A DNA stretch of 64,000 nt from Stygiobacter sp043807765 (GTDB taxonomy: Bacteria > Bacteroidota > Ignavibacteria > Ignavibacteriales > Melioribacteraceae): contig JAZDFQ010000045.1 in assembly GCA_043807765.1 (NCBI GenBank), positions 62,001 to 126,000 of the forward strand, given 5' to 3'. The stretch's first letter is position 1, and each line of letters starts with the position of its first letter. The position numbers and the translations under genes were made by a program. Shown in pieces: positions 1 through 7,407 of this stretch. The notes below the pieces were generated by a model. The model was not told the origin of the DNA. It saw nothing but the letters and a program-made list of their open reading frames with translations, and did not search any database.

Positions 1-878
1 CTCAGCCCGATGTTTATATGACAAAGAATATTGATCCGGCAGCGTTGATAAAAATTTATAAAGCGTTAGGAAGAGAACTTAATGGTAGGGTTGCAATAAA
101 AATCAGTACCGGAGAACCGGGAGGGCACAATTATCTTTCGCCCGAACTAATAAAGGATTTAGTTCAATCTGTAAATGGTACTATTGTTGAATGCAACACA
201 GCTTATCCGGGAAAACGATACACAACCGAAGATCATAAGAAAGCTGCAGCAGATCATGGTTTTACTGCGATAGCAGCTGTAGATATTATGGATGAAGACA
301 GTTCCATAGCCTTACCTTTTCCTCAAGGGAAAAATATTAATGAAGATTTAGTTGGTTCGCATTTCAAAAACTATGATTCATTTATTATCCTATCTCATTT
401 TAAGGGGCATGCAATGGGTGGATTTGGAGGCGCTTTCAAGAACATGTCGATTGGTATAGCCTCTGCCAGCGGTAAAATGTGGATTCACACGGCTGGTTTA
501 ACAAATAAATTAAGTGACTTTGCAAAAGCATTTACAACTCCACAGAATAAATTCTTAGAATCCATGGCGGAAGCTGCCGGGGCTGTAATGAATAGTCTAG
601 GAAATAAAATATTATACATTAATGTTATGAACAAATTATCCATTGATTGTGACTGCTCTTCAAATCCAGCCGCGCCAACAATGGAAGATATTGGAATTTT
701 AGCTTCTTTTGATCCGGTTGCATTGGATCAAGCATGTGTTGATCTTGTTTACAAGGCTCATGACGGTCATGACTTAATAAAACGGATGGAAGAAAAAAAC
801 GCAATTCATACTATAGAACATGCGGCAGAGCTAGGTCTTGGGAAGAGGAGTTATAAACTTATTGATATTGGAAAGTAA
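1..878 (+). CDS. DUF362 domain protein, 5'-truncated by window edge
   Basis: The frame is open from base 3 with no stop before the first in-window ATG at 18, so the true start lies upstream. About 290 residues are visible. The sequence matches the DUF362 family as I know it: a segment starting VYMTKNIDPAALIKIYK, a glycine-rich stretch (SHFKGHAMGGFGGAFKN) and the acidic cysteine pair LSIDCDCSSNPAAPT before a conserved SFDPVALDQACVDLVY block. Family members are often linked to iron-sulfur chemistry, but no separate 4Fe-4S ferredoxin domain is visible here. The biochemical role is unknown to me. The next gene follows after about 60 nt on the same strand but looks unrelated. Confidence 0.85.
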   Translation, partial: QPDVYMTKNIDPAALIKIYKALGRELNGRVAIKISTGEPGGHNYLSPELIKDLVQSVNGTIVECNTAYPGKRYTTEDHKKAAADHGFTAIAAVDIMDEDSSIALPFPQGKNINEDLVGSHFKNYDSFIILSHFKGHAMGGFGGAFKNMSIGIASASGKMWIHTAGLTNKLSDFAKAFTTPQNKFLESMAEAAGAVMNSLGNKILYINVMNKLSIDCDCSSNPAAPTMEDIGILASFDPVALDQACVDLVYKAHDGHDLIKRMEEKNAIHTIEHAAELGLGKRSYKLIDIGK

Positions 879-939
879 GTCGTTAGTTTGTGCAAAATGA
901 ATACTCAAATTGTAATACTTAAAAACAATCGGAGCTCTT

Positions 940-1416
940 ATGAAAAAATTAATTTTCAGTATGTTTTTTCTCTTTGTGTGCGCACAATTATCTTATGCAC
1001 AGCAGACGAGTGCAAATTCATCCACTATAAGCAGAACACCATCGGAACAAGAAATCATTAGTCTCTCCAAAGATAAGTGGCAGTGGATGGCAGATAAAAA
1101 TGTAGACAAATTAGAGCCTCTCTTTCATGAAAAATCAGTGTTTGTTCATATGGGAGGATTCTGGGGAAAGGAACAAGAAATCAATATCATTAAAAGCGGC
1201 GGAATCTGGTACAAGAAAGCGGATATCCATGATGTGTCGGTGAATATAATTGATAATACTGCAATTCTTTTAAATAGAATTACACTGCTTGCAGTTGTTG
1301 GAGGCAATGAAGTAACAAATCCTTTTGAAGTTACGGAAATTTATGTACATCAAAAAGATAGTTGGAAATTAGCATCTTTGTCATTCACGAGGCTGCTTTC
1401 CCCGCCTACTAATTAA
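940..1416 (+). CDS. Secreted NTF2-like (DUF4440/SnoaL-type) protein
   Basis: This 158-residue protein has a clear signal peptide (MKKLIF, a hydrophobic core to about residue 18, then AYAQ-like cleavage near residue 21). The mature part has the pattern of the NTF2-like/DUF4440 fold: an N-terminal helix with KDKWQWMADKNVDKLEPLF, then HMGGFWGKEQEI, and strands ending in WKLASLSFTRL. The fold usually forms a small cup that binds ligands or acts as an enzyme scaffold. No catalytic residues can be assigned, so the function is unknown. Export to the periplasm is predicted. A good ribosome site (GGAGCTCTT region) precedes the ATG, and a terminator hairpin follows within about 45 nt. Confidence 0.7.
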   Translation: MKKLIFSMFFLFVCAQLSYAQQTSANSSTISRTPSEQEIISLSKDKWQWMADKNVDKLEPLFHEKSVFVHMGGFWGKEQEINIIKSGGIWYKKADIHDVSVNIIDNTAILLNRITLLAVVGGNEVTNPFEVTEIYVHQKDSWKLASLSFTRLLSPPTN

Positions 1417-1427
1417 TAAAGTTTCGC

Positions 1428-1460
1428 TTTGTCGCTAATCATTACGCGACAGATTTTTTT
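1428..1460 (+). terminator. Rho-independent terminator
   Basis: An 8-bp stem (core TGTCGC / GCGACA, one G-U pair) with a 10-nt loop is followed by a run of seven T. It sits 12 nt past the stop of the NTF2-like gene and reads on the plus strand. Confidence 0.6.
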
Positions 1461-1481
1461 ACCAACGTTTACCTCATCGTA

Positions 1482-1509
1482 GTAGAGACGCAATTAATTG
1501 CGTCTCTAC
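1482..1509. repeat. 28-bp perfect palindrome (GTAGAGACG type)
   Basis: The half-site GTAGAGACGCAATT is followed directly by its exact reverse complement, giving a perfect palindrome without a loop. It lies in non-coding DNA between convergent genes. The GTAGAGACG..CGTCTCTAC words resemble dispersed intergenic palindromes I know from many Bacteroidota and cyanobacteria. A related hairpin sits 105 bp further on. Confidence 0.75.
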
Positions 1510-1614
1510 AATTATTATTTCTAACAATAGCTATTTTTTGCTTACGCCGGTTGTACTTCCTTTTATTTTTTTGCTTTCGTAAATACGTTCTGTTCGAACG
1601 TCTGATTTTTCTTT

Positions 1615-1637
1615 GAGACGGCTCAGCGAGCCGTCTC
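1615..1637. repeat. Second GAGACG-type hairpin
   Basis: A perfect 10-bp inverted repeat, GAGACGGCTC and its complement, has a 3-nt loop (AGC) and ends in the same GTCTCTAC word as the 28-bp palindrome upstream. The outer words are shared and the centre differs, as expected for diverged members of one repeat family. Confidence 0.65.
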
Positions 1638-1641
1638 TACA

Positions 1642-1797
1642 TTACTTTACCGGTTCCGGTGTTTTAACTTCTTCCGTTTTATGAGAAGCACCTAAATCCT
1701 TAATGTTTCTTGCGGCAAAATATTGGTCGTAAAACAAAGGCTGACTTTTTTTAACAAGCTCTATCATTGTATCTAACTGATGCTCATAAAAAACCGC
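1642..1797 (-). pseudogene. 3' remnant of an unidentified coding sequence
   Basis: On the minus strand about 52 codons are open between a TAG at about 1798 and a TAA at 1642. They read as protein-like sequence with YEHQLDTMIELVKKSQPL, FYDQYFAARNIKDLG and a charged tail ending in PEPVK. There is no start codon in a sensible place and no ribosome site, so this looks like the tail of a gene whose front was lost. The parent family was not recognised with confidence. Confidence 0.35.
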
Positions 1798-1855
1798 CTA
1801 TATGGGGGGTAGTTTGTATTGAAGCGTGAACCTTAATCCTAGCTGCTAATTCCTT

Positions 1856-2101
1856 TTATTCAGAGTAATCTAAGATGATGGATTTTGTCTGTCCGCAAGA
1901 ACAAACAAACTTTATTTCCTTCAAATTATCGTGAGCGTCTTTCTTTAGAATAATTCTAATTCCATCCGCTTCGCTATCTTCAAAAGAAATTTTGGATAAA
2001 CCTTTTATTTCAACTGCATCTGCTTTAATTAGGTTGCCGGTTGTTGCGTTATTCTTTGCGAATATATCTTTAAATGTTGCATCTTCAAATTGACTAGTCA
2101 T
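1856..2101 (-). CDS. Small CxC protein at the end of the chemotaxis operon
   Basis: This 81-residue soluble protein has no signal peptide or membrane segment. Its ATG overlaps the cheB stop (ATGACTAG), so translation is probably coupled to cheB, which argues that the gene is real and chemotaxis-linked. The N-terminal half contains IKADAVEIKGLSKISF. The C-terminal half has IKFVCSCGQTKSIILDY with cysteines 67 and 69, which could bind metal as half of a zinc ribbon or act in redox. Only one CxC pair is present, so a complete zinc site would need a dimer or a partner. I do not recognise the family. Confidence 0.7.
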   Translation of the reverse strand: MTSQFEDATFKDIFAKNNATTGNLIKADAVEIKGLSKISFEDSEADGIRIILKKDAHDNLKEIKFVCSCGQTKSIILDYSE

Positions 2102-3170
2102 TTGACACCACTTTATTTATCATTTCCGGAATTTTTTCGGCGGGCAAAACAACATCCGCCAGCCCACCGTCTACTATTGCTTTTGGCATTCCATACACAA
2201 CGCAAGATTCTTCATCTTGCGCTATTGCATATCCGCCTATTGATTTTAACTGCTTTACAGCTTCATATCCATCTTTCCCCATTCCCGTCATAATTACGCC
2301 AAGAGTATATTTGCCGTAAACTCCAACAACCGAACCCATCATTACATCAACAGAAGGACGGTGAAGAGTGCCGGTCGGTTCCGTAGAAATATCAATAACC
2401 GGAGAAGTTGATGAACCGCGAAGCTTCATATGAAATCCGCCCGGAGCTATATATATGTAACCGTTCTTAACCGGCTCACCATGCTCGGCTTCTTTAACTT
2501 CAAGCTTGCACTGGCCGTTTAATCTATCCGCCAATGATTTAGTAAACTTTGGCGGCATGTGCTGAACAATAAATATCGGCACTTGCACTTTTTCCGAAAT
2601 AAGAGGAAGAACTTTTTGCAGTGTGAATGGTCCGCCGGTAGATATTCCTAATGCAATTGCTCTGTAACCGGCCTTTGGTAAATCTCTCAAAAATCCGGTA
2701 ACGCGCGGACGAACAGTTGGAGTTGGCGAAATAGCTTTTATTCTATCTAAACGAGCTTTAAGAAGTCTTGTACGGGAAATTGCTTTTACTTTGGAAATTA
2801 AATCTTCTTTAATTTTAGAAATGTTGACGCTTACGTAGGACATTTCTTTGGGTATAAAATCTACCGCACCCATTTCCAACGCTTTTAATGTAGCAGTAGC
2901 TCCTTCTGTTGTAATGGAGCTTATCATTAAAACAGAAGTCGGGCATTCAGCCATAATTCGTTTCAATGCCGTTAGACCATCCATTACCGGCATTTCAATA
3001 TCCAGTGTAATTACATCCGGCTTAAGTTTGTTGGCTAACTCAACACCTTCCAAACCGTTATGAGCTGTACCAACAACCGCAATATCGGGATCGCTTTCCA
3101 GCATTATAGAGAGCGACTTCCGCATGAAAGCGGAATCATCAATAATTAATACTGCAATTTTATCTCTCAA
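2094..3170 (-). CDS. cheB: Chemotaxis response regulator protein-glutamate methylesterase CheB
   Basis: CheB removes methyl groups from MCP glutamates (and deamidates glutamines) during adaptation in the cytoplasm. The 358-residue protein has a receiver domain (about 1-125; acidic pocket D11/D12, phosphoacceptor D57 in LDIEMPVMDG, K108) and a C-terminal methylesterase domain (about 168-355). The catalytic triad is visible as S177 in GISTGG, H204 in VQHMPP and D300 in MTGMGKDG. Length and order are normal for the family. The start overlaps the cheA stop by 4 nt and the end overlaps the next small gene by 8 nt, so it sits inside a tightly coupled operon. Confidence 0.97.
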   Translation of the reverse strand: MRDKIAVLIIDDSAFMRKSLSIMLESDPDIAVVGTAHNGLEGVELANKLKPDVITLDIEMPVMDGLTALKRIMAECPTSVLMISSITTEGATATLKALEMGAVDFIPKEMSYVSVNISKIKEDLISKVKAISRTRLLKARLDRIKAISPTPTVRPRVTGFLRDLPKAGYRAIALGISTGGPFTLQKVLPLISEKVQVPIFIVQHMPPKFTKSLADRLNGQCKLEVKEAEHGEPVKNGYIYIAPGGFHMKLRGSSTSPVIDISTEPTGTLHRPSVDVMMGSVVGVYGKYTLGVIMTGMGKDGYEAVKQLKSIGGYAIAQDEESCVVYGMPKAIVDGGLADVVLPAEKIPEMINKVVSND

Positions 3171-4957
3171 GCGTTTGCTTCCAGCTTATTAAATAGTTCG
3201 TGAATATCTAAAATCATTACAACAGTTCCATCACCCATAATTGTTGAGCCCGCAATTCCATCAATTTTTCCAAGATAGCTGCCAAGTGTTTTAATAACAA
3301 CTTCTTGCTGACCAATAAGATCATCAACTTTAATTCCGTAGCGTTTTTCTGCAATACCAACTTCTACCACATATTGCCATCCGTCTCTCTCTTCCTTTTT
3401 TCCTTCCAGTCTTCCTTTTAATAATTCCTTAAGCGAAACTAGAGGCAAAATGGAATCTCTTACCTGTATAACTTCTTTTCCTTTTATAGAATATATTTGC
3501 TCGTTGTTTACCCTAATAACTTCTATAACAGAACCGAGTGGAATTACAATCATTTCTTGATAAGCTTTAATAATCATTCCGGAAATGATAGCCAACGTTA
3601 AAGGCAGCTTAATTGTAATTTTTGTCCCTTTACCGAGTTCTGAATCGATATTTATAATGCCGCGTAATTTGGAAACATTTGTTTTAACAACATCCATTCC
3701 CACACCGCGCCCCGATACGTTCGATACTTTTTCAGCAGTAGAAAAACCCGGCAAGAAAATCAGATTAATTGCTTCTTGGCGTGTAAGTTCTTTCGCCTTG
3801 TCGCGTGTAATTAATCCTTTGTTTACAGCCTTTTCCTTCAATACTTCTATATCTAAACCCTTGCCGTCGTCTTCAATCGAAATAACAATATTGTTTCCAA
3901 GCTGTTCTGCCGCAAGAGTTACTGTTCCTTTAGGACTCTTACCGGCTTTAACTCTTACATCCGGTGTTTCAACGCCATGGTCTACAGAGTTACGGATTAA
4001 GTGAACAAGCGGATCGTTGATTTCTTCAATCAAGTTTTTATCAACTTCTGTTTCTTCACCTTTGATAACAAGCTCTACATCCTTGTTAAGATCGCGTGTA
4101 AGGTCGCGGACTAATCTCGGATAGCGGTTAAAGATCTTTGCAATCTTTATCATTCGTAACTTCATTGCAACTAATTGCAGCTCGGTAGTCATCAAATCGA
4201 TCTGCTTAGTTACTTCGCCAAAATCGCGAGTGAATTTATTGCCTTCGTTATCAACAGAAAAGTGAGAATTAACTTGCGAAAGTCTATTACGTCCCAACAC
4301 AAGTTCCGATACTATATCGAGAAGTGCATCTAGCCTATCAACGTCAACTCTAATTGTATTCTCTTTAACCGGAGCGGCAGCGGCTTTTTCTATGCTCTCT
4401 ATTTTTCTCTCTTCTTGCTTAGGTTTTTCCGGCTGGGAACTTTCTATGGCGGCGGTCTTTGTTTCTTCTACTTCAATTCTTTGCTCTATTTCTAGCGGAA
4501 CTTCTTTTGGCGCAGAGGCTTCGTTGCTACCTCCACCTTCAATTTCTTTAATCAATTCTTCCAGTATGTTGCAAACATTCTCAATCTGTACGTTTTCATT
4601 TTGATCAACTTCTATCTTTTTCAGAAGCTCTTTAATAGTATCGAATGCAAGAATAATTCCATCCATCAAGCTTTCGCTCAGAACGGCTTCACCTTTTCTC
4701 AGCTTATTTAAAATATCTTCACATTTGTGAGTTACGTCGGGCAAAGATTCTAATCCAAGAAACCCCGAAGTACCTTTAATTGTATGGAAAGAACGAAAAA
4801 TTTGATTGAGTAATTCTTTATCGTCCGGTTTCTTTTCAAGCTCAAGAAGATCAACATCAAGTTTTTCGAGAATTTCTTTAGTCTCAACAATAAAGCTCTC
4901 AACAATCTCTTTCATTTCCGGATCAATGAGAGTCGGGTTTTTCTCTTGGTCGCTCAT
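3167..4957 (-). CDS. cheA: Chemotaxis histidine kinase CheA
   Basis: CheA autophosphorylates in response to MCP signals and passes phosphate to CheY and CheB. The 596-residue protein shows an Hpt domain (about 10-115; H58 in FRSFHTIKGTSGFLGL), an acidic, Lys/Pro/Ala-rich linker (about 140-195), P3 dimerisation helices (about 198-265), the ATPase domain (about 295-450; N-box with HLIRNSVDHGVE, then DDGKGLD and GRGVGMDVV) and a CheW-like domain (about 455-590). No folded P2 domain is evident in the linker, which is short compared with E. coli CheA. It overlaps cheB by 4 nt downstream and the CheZ-like gene by 4 nt upstream. Confidence 0.97.
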   Translation of the reverse strand: MSDQEKNPTLIDPEMKEIVESFIVETKEILEKLDVDLLELEKKPDDKELLNQIFRSFHTIKGTSGFLGLESLPDVTHKCEDILNKLRKGEAVLSESLMDGIILAFDTIKELLKKIEVDQNENVQIENVCNILEELIKEIEGGGSNEASAPKEVPLEIEQRIEVEETKTAAIESSQPEKPKQEERKIESIEKAAAAPVKENTIRVDVDRLDALLDIVSELVLGRNRLSQVNSHFSVDNEGNKFTRDFGEVTKQIDLMTTELQLVAMKLRMIKIAKIFNRYPRLVRDLTRDLNKDVELVIKGEETEVDKNLIEEINDPLVHLIRNSVDHGVETPDVRVKAGKSPKGTVTLAAEQLGNNIVISIEDDGKGLDIEVLKEKAVNKGLITRDKAKELTRQEAINLIFLPGFSTAEKVSNVSGRGVGMDVVKTNVSKLRGIINIDSELGKGTKITIKLPLTLAIISGMIIKAYQEMIVIPLGSVIEVIRVNNEQIYSIKGKEVIQVRDSILPLVSLKELLKGRLEGKKEERDGWQYVVEVGIAEKRYGIKVDDLIGQQEVVIKTLGSYLGKIDGIAGSTIMGDGTVVMILDIHELFNKLEANA

Positions 4958-5721
4958 TTTTTTGAAAATAGCTCGTCTATTTCTTTTTGTGATGGTTGAG
5001 TTGCATTGTCTGCTACAAGTGAATCTACAAGTGCTTGAGAGTTATGGTCTCTATCGTATCTTGCATCGGCGTTGAAAGCTGATTCGACTTTGGTTTCTAC
5101 TTTCTTTTCGACTGCTATTTCTTTTTCATTTTCATTTCCTATATCAAATAACAATGATGAAAGCTTTGTTTGAATACCATTCATTAGATGATTTGCCGAA
5201 GCTAATTGCTGAGCCGTAATATCCTGTACTTGTAATGATATTGTAATGTTCATTAGCCCAACTTGAATTTTATCGGCCAAGCTAATAACTGCGGAATAGT
5301 CTTCATGAATAACTTCCGGATTTAATCCATTAGCAACCAAGTCTTTTACATCCGGATCATCGGGATATTTTTCTGTTAGTCGTTGAATCGATTTCTTCTG
5401 ACTATCTAGTCTTGTTCTTAATGATTCCAGTTTTGAGATAATTGTTATTAAATCGCTTGAAGCGCCATCAACAACATCAAGAATCTCTGTTACAGCAACT
5501 TCGGTTGCATTGGTAACACTATTTATCTGAAGAGCTGCTTTTGGAAGTTTACTTGTACTGTCCAATATTGAGTTATTAACGTTTTCGAGAAGCGGAATTG
5601 TGGCTTTCATGAAATCGACAATTTTTTCAATTGTAGGAATCAGTTTTTGCCCATACTCAAAAAATGAATTTACATCACTTAATTTTTCGTAAAGGCTCTG
5701 CATATTCTGTACTTGATCCAT
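4954..5721 (-). CDS. cheZ: CheZ-like CheY-P phosphatase
   Basis: The 255-residue protein is almost wholly helical, as in CheZ. The active-site signature of CheZ, an Asp and a Gln four residues later, is visible as QVQDITAQQL with D167 and Q171. The C-terminus, after a charged variable linker, reads SQKEIDELFSKK. This resembles both the C-terminal CheY-P-binding helix of CheZ and the N-terminal CheY-P-binding peptide of FliM. Predicted role: dephosphorylation of CheY-P in the cytoplasm. CheZ is best known from Proteobacteria, so its presence here is notable. It overlaps cheA by 4 nt and follows cheY by 8 nt, which supports the assignment. Confidence 0.85.
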   Translation of the reverse strand: MDQVQNMQSLYEKLSDVNSFFEYGQKLIPTIEKIVDFMKATIPLLENVNNSILDSTSKLPKAALQINSVTNATEVAVTEILDVVDGASSDLITIISKLESLRTRLDSQKKSIQRLTEKYPDDPDVKDLVANGLNPEVIHEDYSAVISLADKIQVGLMNITISLQVQDITAQQLASANHLMNGIQTKLSSLLFDIGNENEKEIAVEKKVETKVESAFNADARYDRDHNSQALVDSLVADNATQPSQKEIDELFSKK

Positions 5722-5729
5722 GTTTACCT

Positions 5730-6113
5730 CTAGGCAACTGGAGTTGCGATTATTTGTTCAATTTTCTCTCTGAGCACTTGTGGGGTAAACGGTTTAACAA
5801 TGTAATTGTTTACTTTTGCTTGCAGAGCTTCAACTATATCTTCCTTCATTCCGCGAGTTGTAACCATTAAAATCGGGATGGTTTCATACTTTGAATTAGC
5901 ACGTACGGCCTTCACAAGATCTAATCCGGTTAAGTCCGGCATGTTCCAATCAGTAATAATGAAATTTATTCCATCATCGGCTTGAAGTTTGCTAAGGGCC
6001 TCTCTGCCGTCGCCGGCTTCAACAAAAGCATCATGCCCAATTTGTTTAAGTGAATTAAGGACAATTCTGCGCATTGTTACTGAATCGTCTACAACTAAGA
6101 ATTTAAGTGCCAT
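5730..6113 (-). CDS. cheY: Chemotaxis response regulator CheY
   Basis: A single receiver domain with no output domain: acidic pair D11/D12 (numbered from the upstream ATG at 6119), phosphoacceptor D57 in FIITDWNMPDLTG, MVTTRG and the conserved lysine in YIVKPFTP. The D-W-N-M-P signature is typical of CheY proper. I chose the ATG at 6113 because an AGAGG site lies 8 nt upstream of it; an ATG two codons earlier is too close to that site. It sits directly between a second receiver gene and the CheZ-like gene, so it is the likely CheZ substrate and motor- or output-facing messenger. Confidence 0.93.
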   Translation of the reverse strand: MALKFLVVDDSVTMRRIVLNSLKQIGHDAFVEAGDGREALSKLQADDGINFIITDWNMPDLTGLDLVKAVRANSKYETIPILMVTTRGMKEDIVEALQAKVNNYIVKPFTPQVLREKIEQIIATPVA

Positions 6114-6123
6114 TATCATGCCT

Positions 6124-6489
6124 CTAGTTTAAATATTTTGATACTTCGTAAGCGACTCGTTTGGGATCGAAAGGTTTTACGAGATACGAGTTGGCTCCAC
6201 ATTCCAGACCCCTTTGAATGTCTTCCGTTGCTCCAAGAGAGGAAAGAACAATTATTGGTAATTCTTTATATGCAGAGTTATTTCGGATCGAAGTTATAAG
6301 TTCAAATCCATCCACGTTGGGCATATTTAGATCTGTAATAACTAAATCAACTTTGTGACTGGGAAGAATTTCTATTGCTTCCATACCATCAGCACAAGAA
6401 ATAATTTCGTATCCTTTAACAGAGAGCGCAACCGAAACAAACTTTCTAATTGTCGGCGAGTCATCTGCTACAAGTATTACTTTCTTCAT
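6124..6489 (-). CDS. Second single-domain response regulator (CheY-like)
   Basis: The 121-residue protein is a stand-alone receiver with the complete active site: D9/D10, D53 in LVITDLNMPNVDG, a serine in IVLSSLG and K104 in SYLVKPFDP. Its sequence differs clearly from the adjacent cheY, so the two are not recent duplicates. In systems with two CheY proteins one often acts as a phosphate sink or drives a different output; which one does that here cannot be told from sequence. Intergenic gaps are 3 nt to cheR and about 10 nt to the chosen cheY start. Confidence 0.92.
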   Translation of the reverse strand: MKKVILVADDSPTIRKFVSVALSVKGYEIISCADGMEAIEILPSHKVDLVITDLNMPNVDGFELITSIRNNSAYKELPIIVLSSLGATEDIQRGLECGANSYLVKPFDPKRVAYEVSKYLN

Positions 6490-6492
6490 AAA

Positions 6493-7407
6493 CTACTCCT
6501 TCTTATATCCAACAGTGTTGGGAAAACTAACTAATCTAAATGCTTTTGAGATTCCGTGAAGCGTTTCGGAATAACCGATAAACAAGTAACCGCCTTTGTT
6601 CAATGAATTATAAAGATTTGATACAACCTTGATCTTACTAGCCTGATCGAAATAAATTAAAACATTAGCACAGAAGACTACATCAAAATTGTAATACATC
6701 TTCATTGCGGATTCATCATACAAATTCAAAATTTTGAATGATGCCATTTTTTTAATTTCGGGAACTACTTCAAACGAACCGTTAGGTCCCGGTTTGAAAT
6801 ATTTCTTAAGGTAATAAGGCGGTGTGTTGCGGATTGAATAATCCCGATAGATGCCTGCATTAGCAGTTTCTACCACTGCGGTATTTATATCGGTTCCCAT
6901 AACTTCCAATTCAAAATTTGGATAGCGTGGTTTTATCAAATCTTGGAATATCATCGAAATGGAATACGCTTCTTCGCCGGAAGAACTGGCTGCGCTCCAT
7001 ATTCTTATTTTATTTCTGCCAACTGCTTGTTTTGCCGCAATTACTTCCGGTAATATTTGAGAAGCTAGTGCATCAAGTTGAGGTTGATTTCTAAAGAAAA
7101 AAGTCTCGTTAATGGTAATTGCTTCATAAAAATATTTTTTCTCTGCTATGCCCGCAGCGCCAAATTTCAGCAAATCAAAATATTCTTCAAAAGTTTTTAA
7201 TCCGAGGAAACTCATTCTTCTTTGCAAGCGACTTTCCAGAAAATATTTCTTGTTATCCTGGAAGAATATTCCGCAATTTTCATAGATATACTTGCGTATA
7301 CTGTCAAACAGTGTTACAGACATTAACAACTGTTTAGAACCTAGTCCACTTAAGTTTTGAGTCAACCCCTGCGTGTTTAAATTCAGTGTTGGATTCATGT
7401 CTCTCAA
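6493..7407 (-). CDS. cheR: Chemotaxis protein methyltransferase CheR
   Basis: CheR transfers methyl groups from S-adenosylmethionine to MCP glutamates. The 304-residue protein has an N-terminal helical domain (about 30-105, with INETFFFRN) and a Rossmann-type SAM domain (about 130-300): IRIWSAASSSGEEAYSI, EVMGTDIN, and FCANVLIYFD. Roughly 30 extra N-terminal residues, Asn/Leu-rich, precede the family's usual start; an internal ATG at residue 29 could be used instead. It overlaps the HEAT-repeat gene upstream by 4 nt. Confidence 0.95.
   Translation of the reverse strand: MRDMNPTLNLNTQGLTQNLSGLGSKQLLMSVTLFDSIRKYIYENCGIFFQDNKKYFLESRLQRRMSFLGLKTFEEYFDLLKFGAAGIAEKKYFYEAITINETFFFRNQPQLDALASQILPEVIAAKQAVGRNKIRIWSAASSSGEEAYSISMIFQDLIKPRYPNFELEVMGTDINTAVVETANAGIYRDYSIRNTPPYYLKKYFKPGPNGSFEVVPEIKKMASFKILNLYDESAMKMYYNFDVVFCANVLIYFDQASKIKVVSNLYNSLNKGGYLFIGYSETLHGISKAFRLVSFPNTVGYKKE

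Noticed and set aside
3585..4004. 139-codon plus-strand frame inside cheA
   Set aside because: Antisense shadow of the well-conserved cheA ATPase region; serine/phenylalanine-rich composition typical of such shadows.
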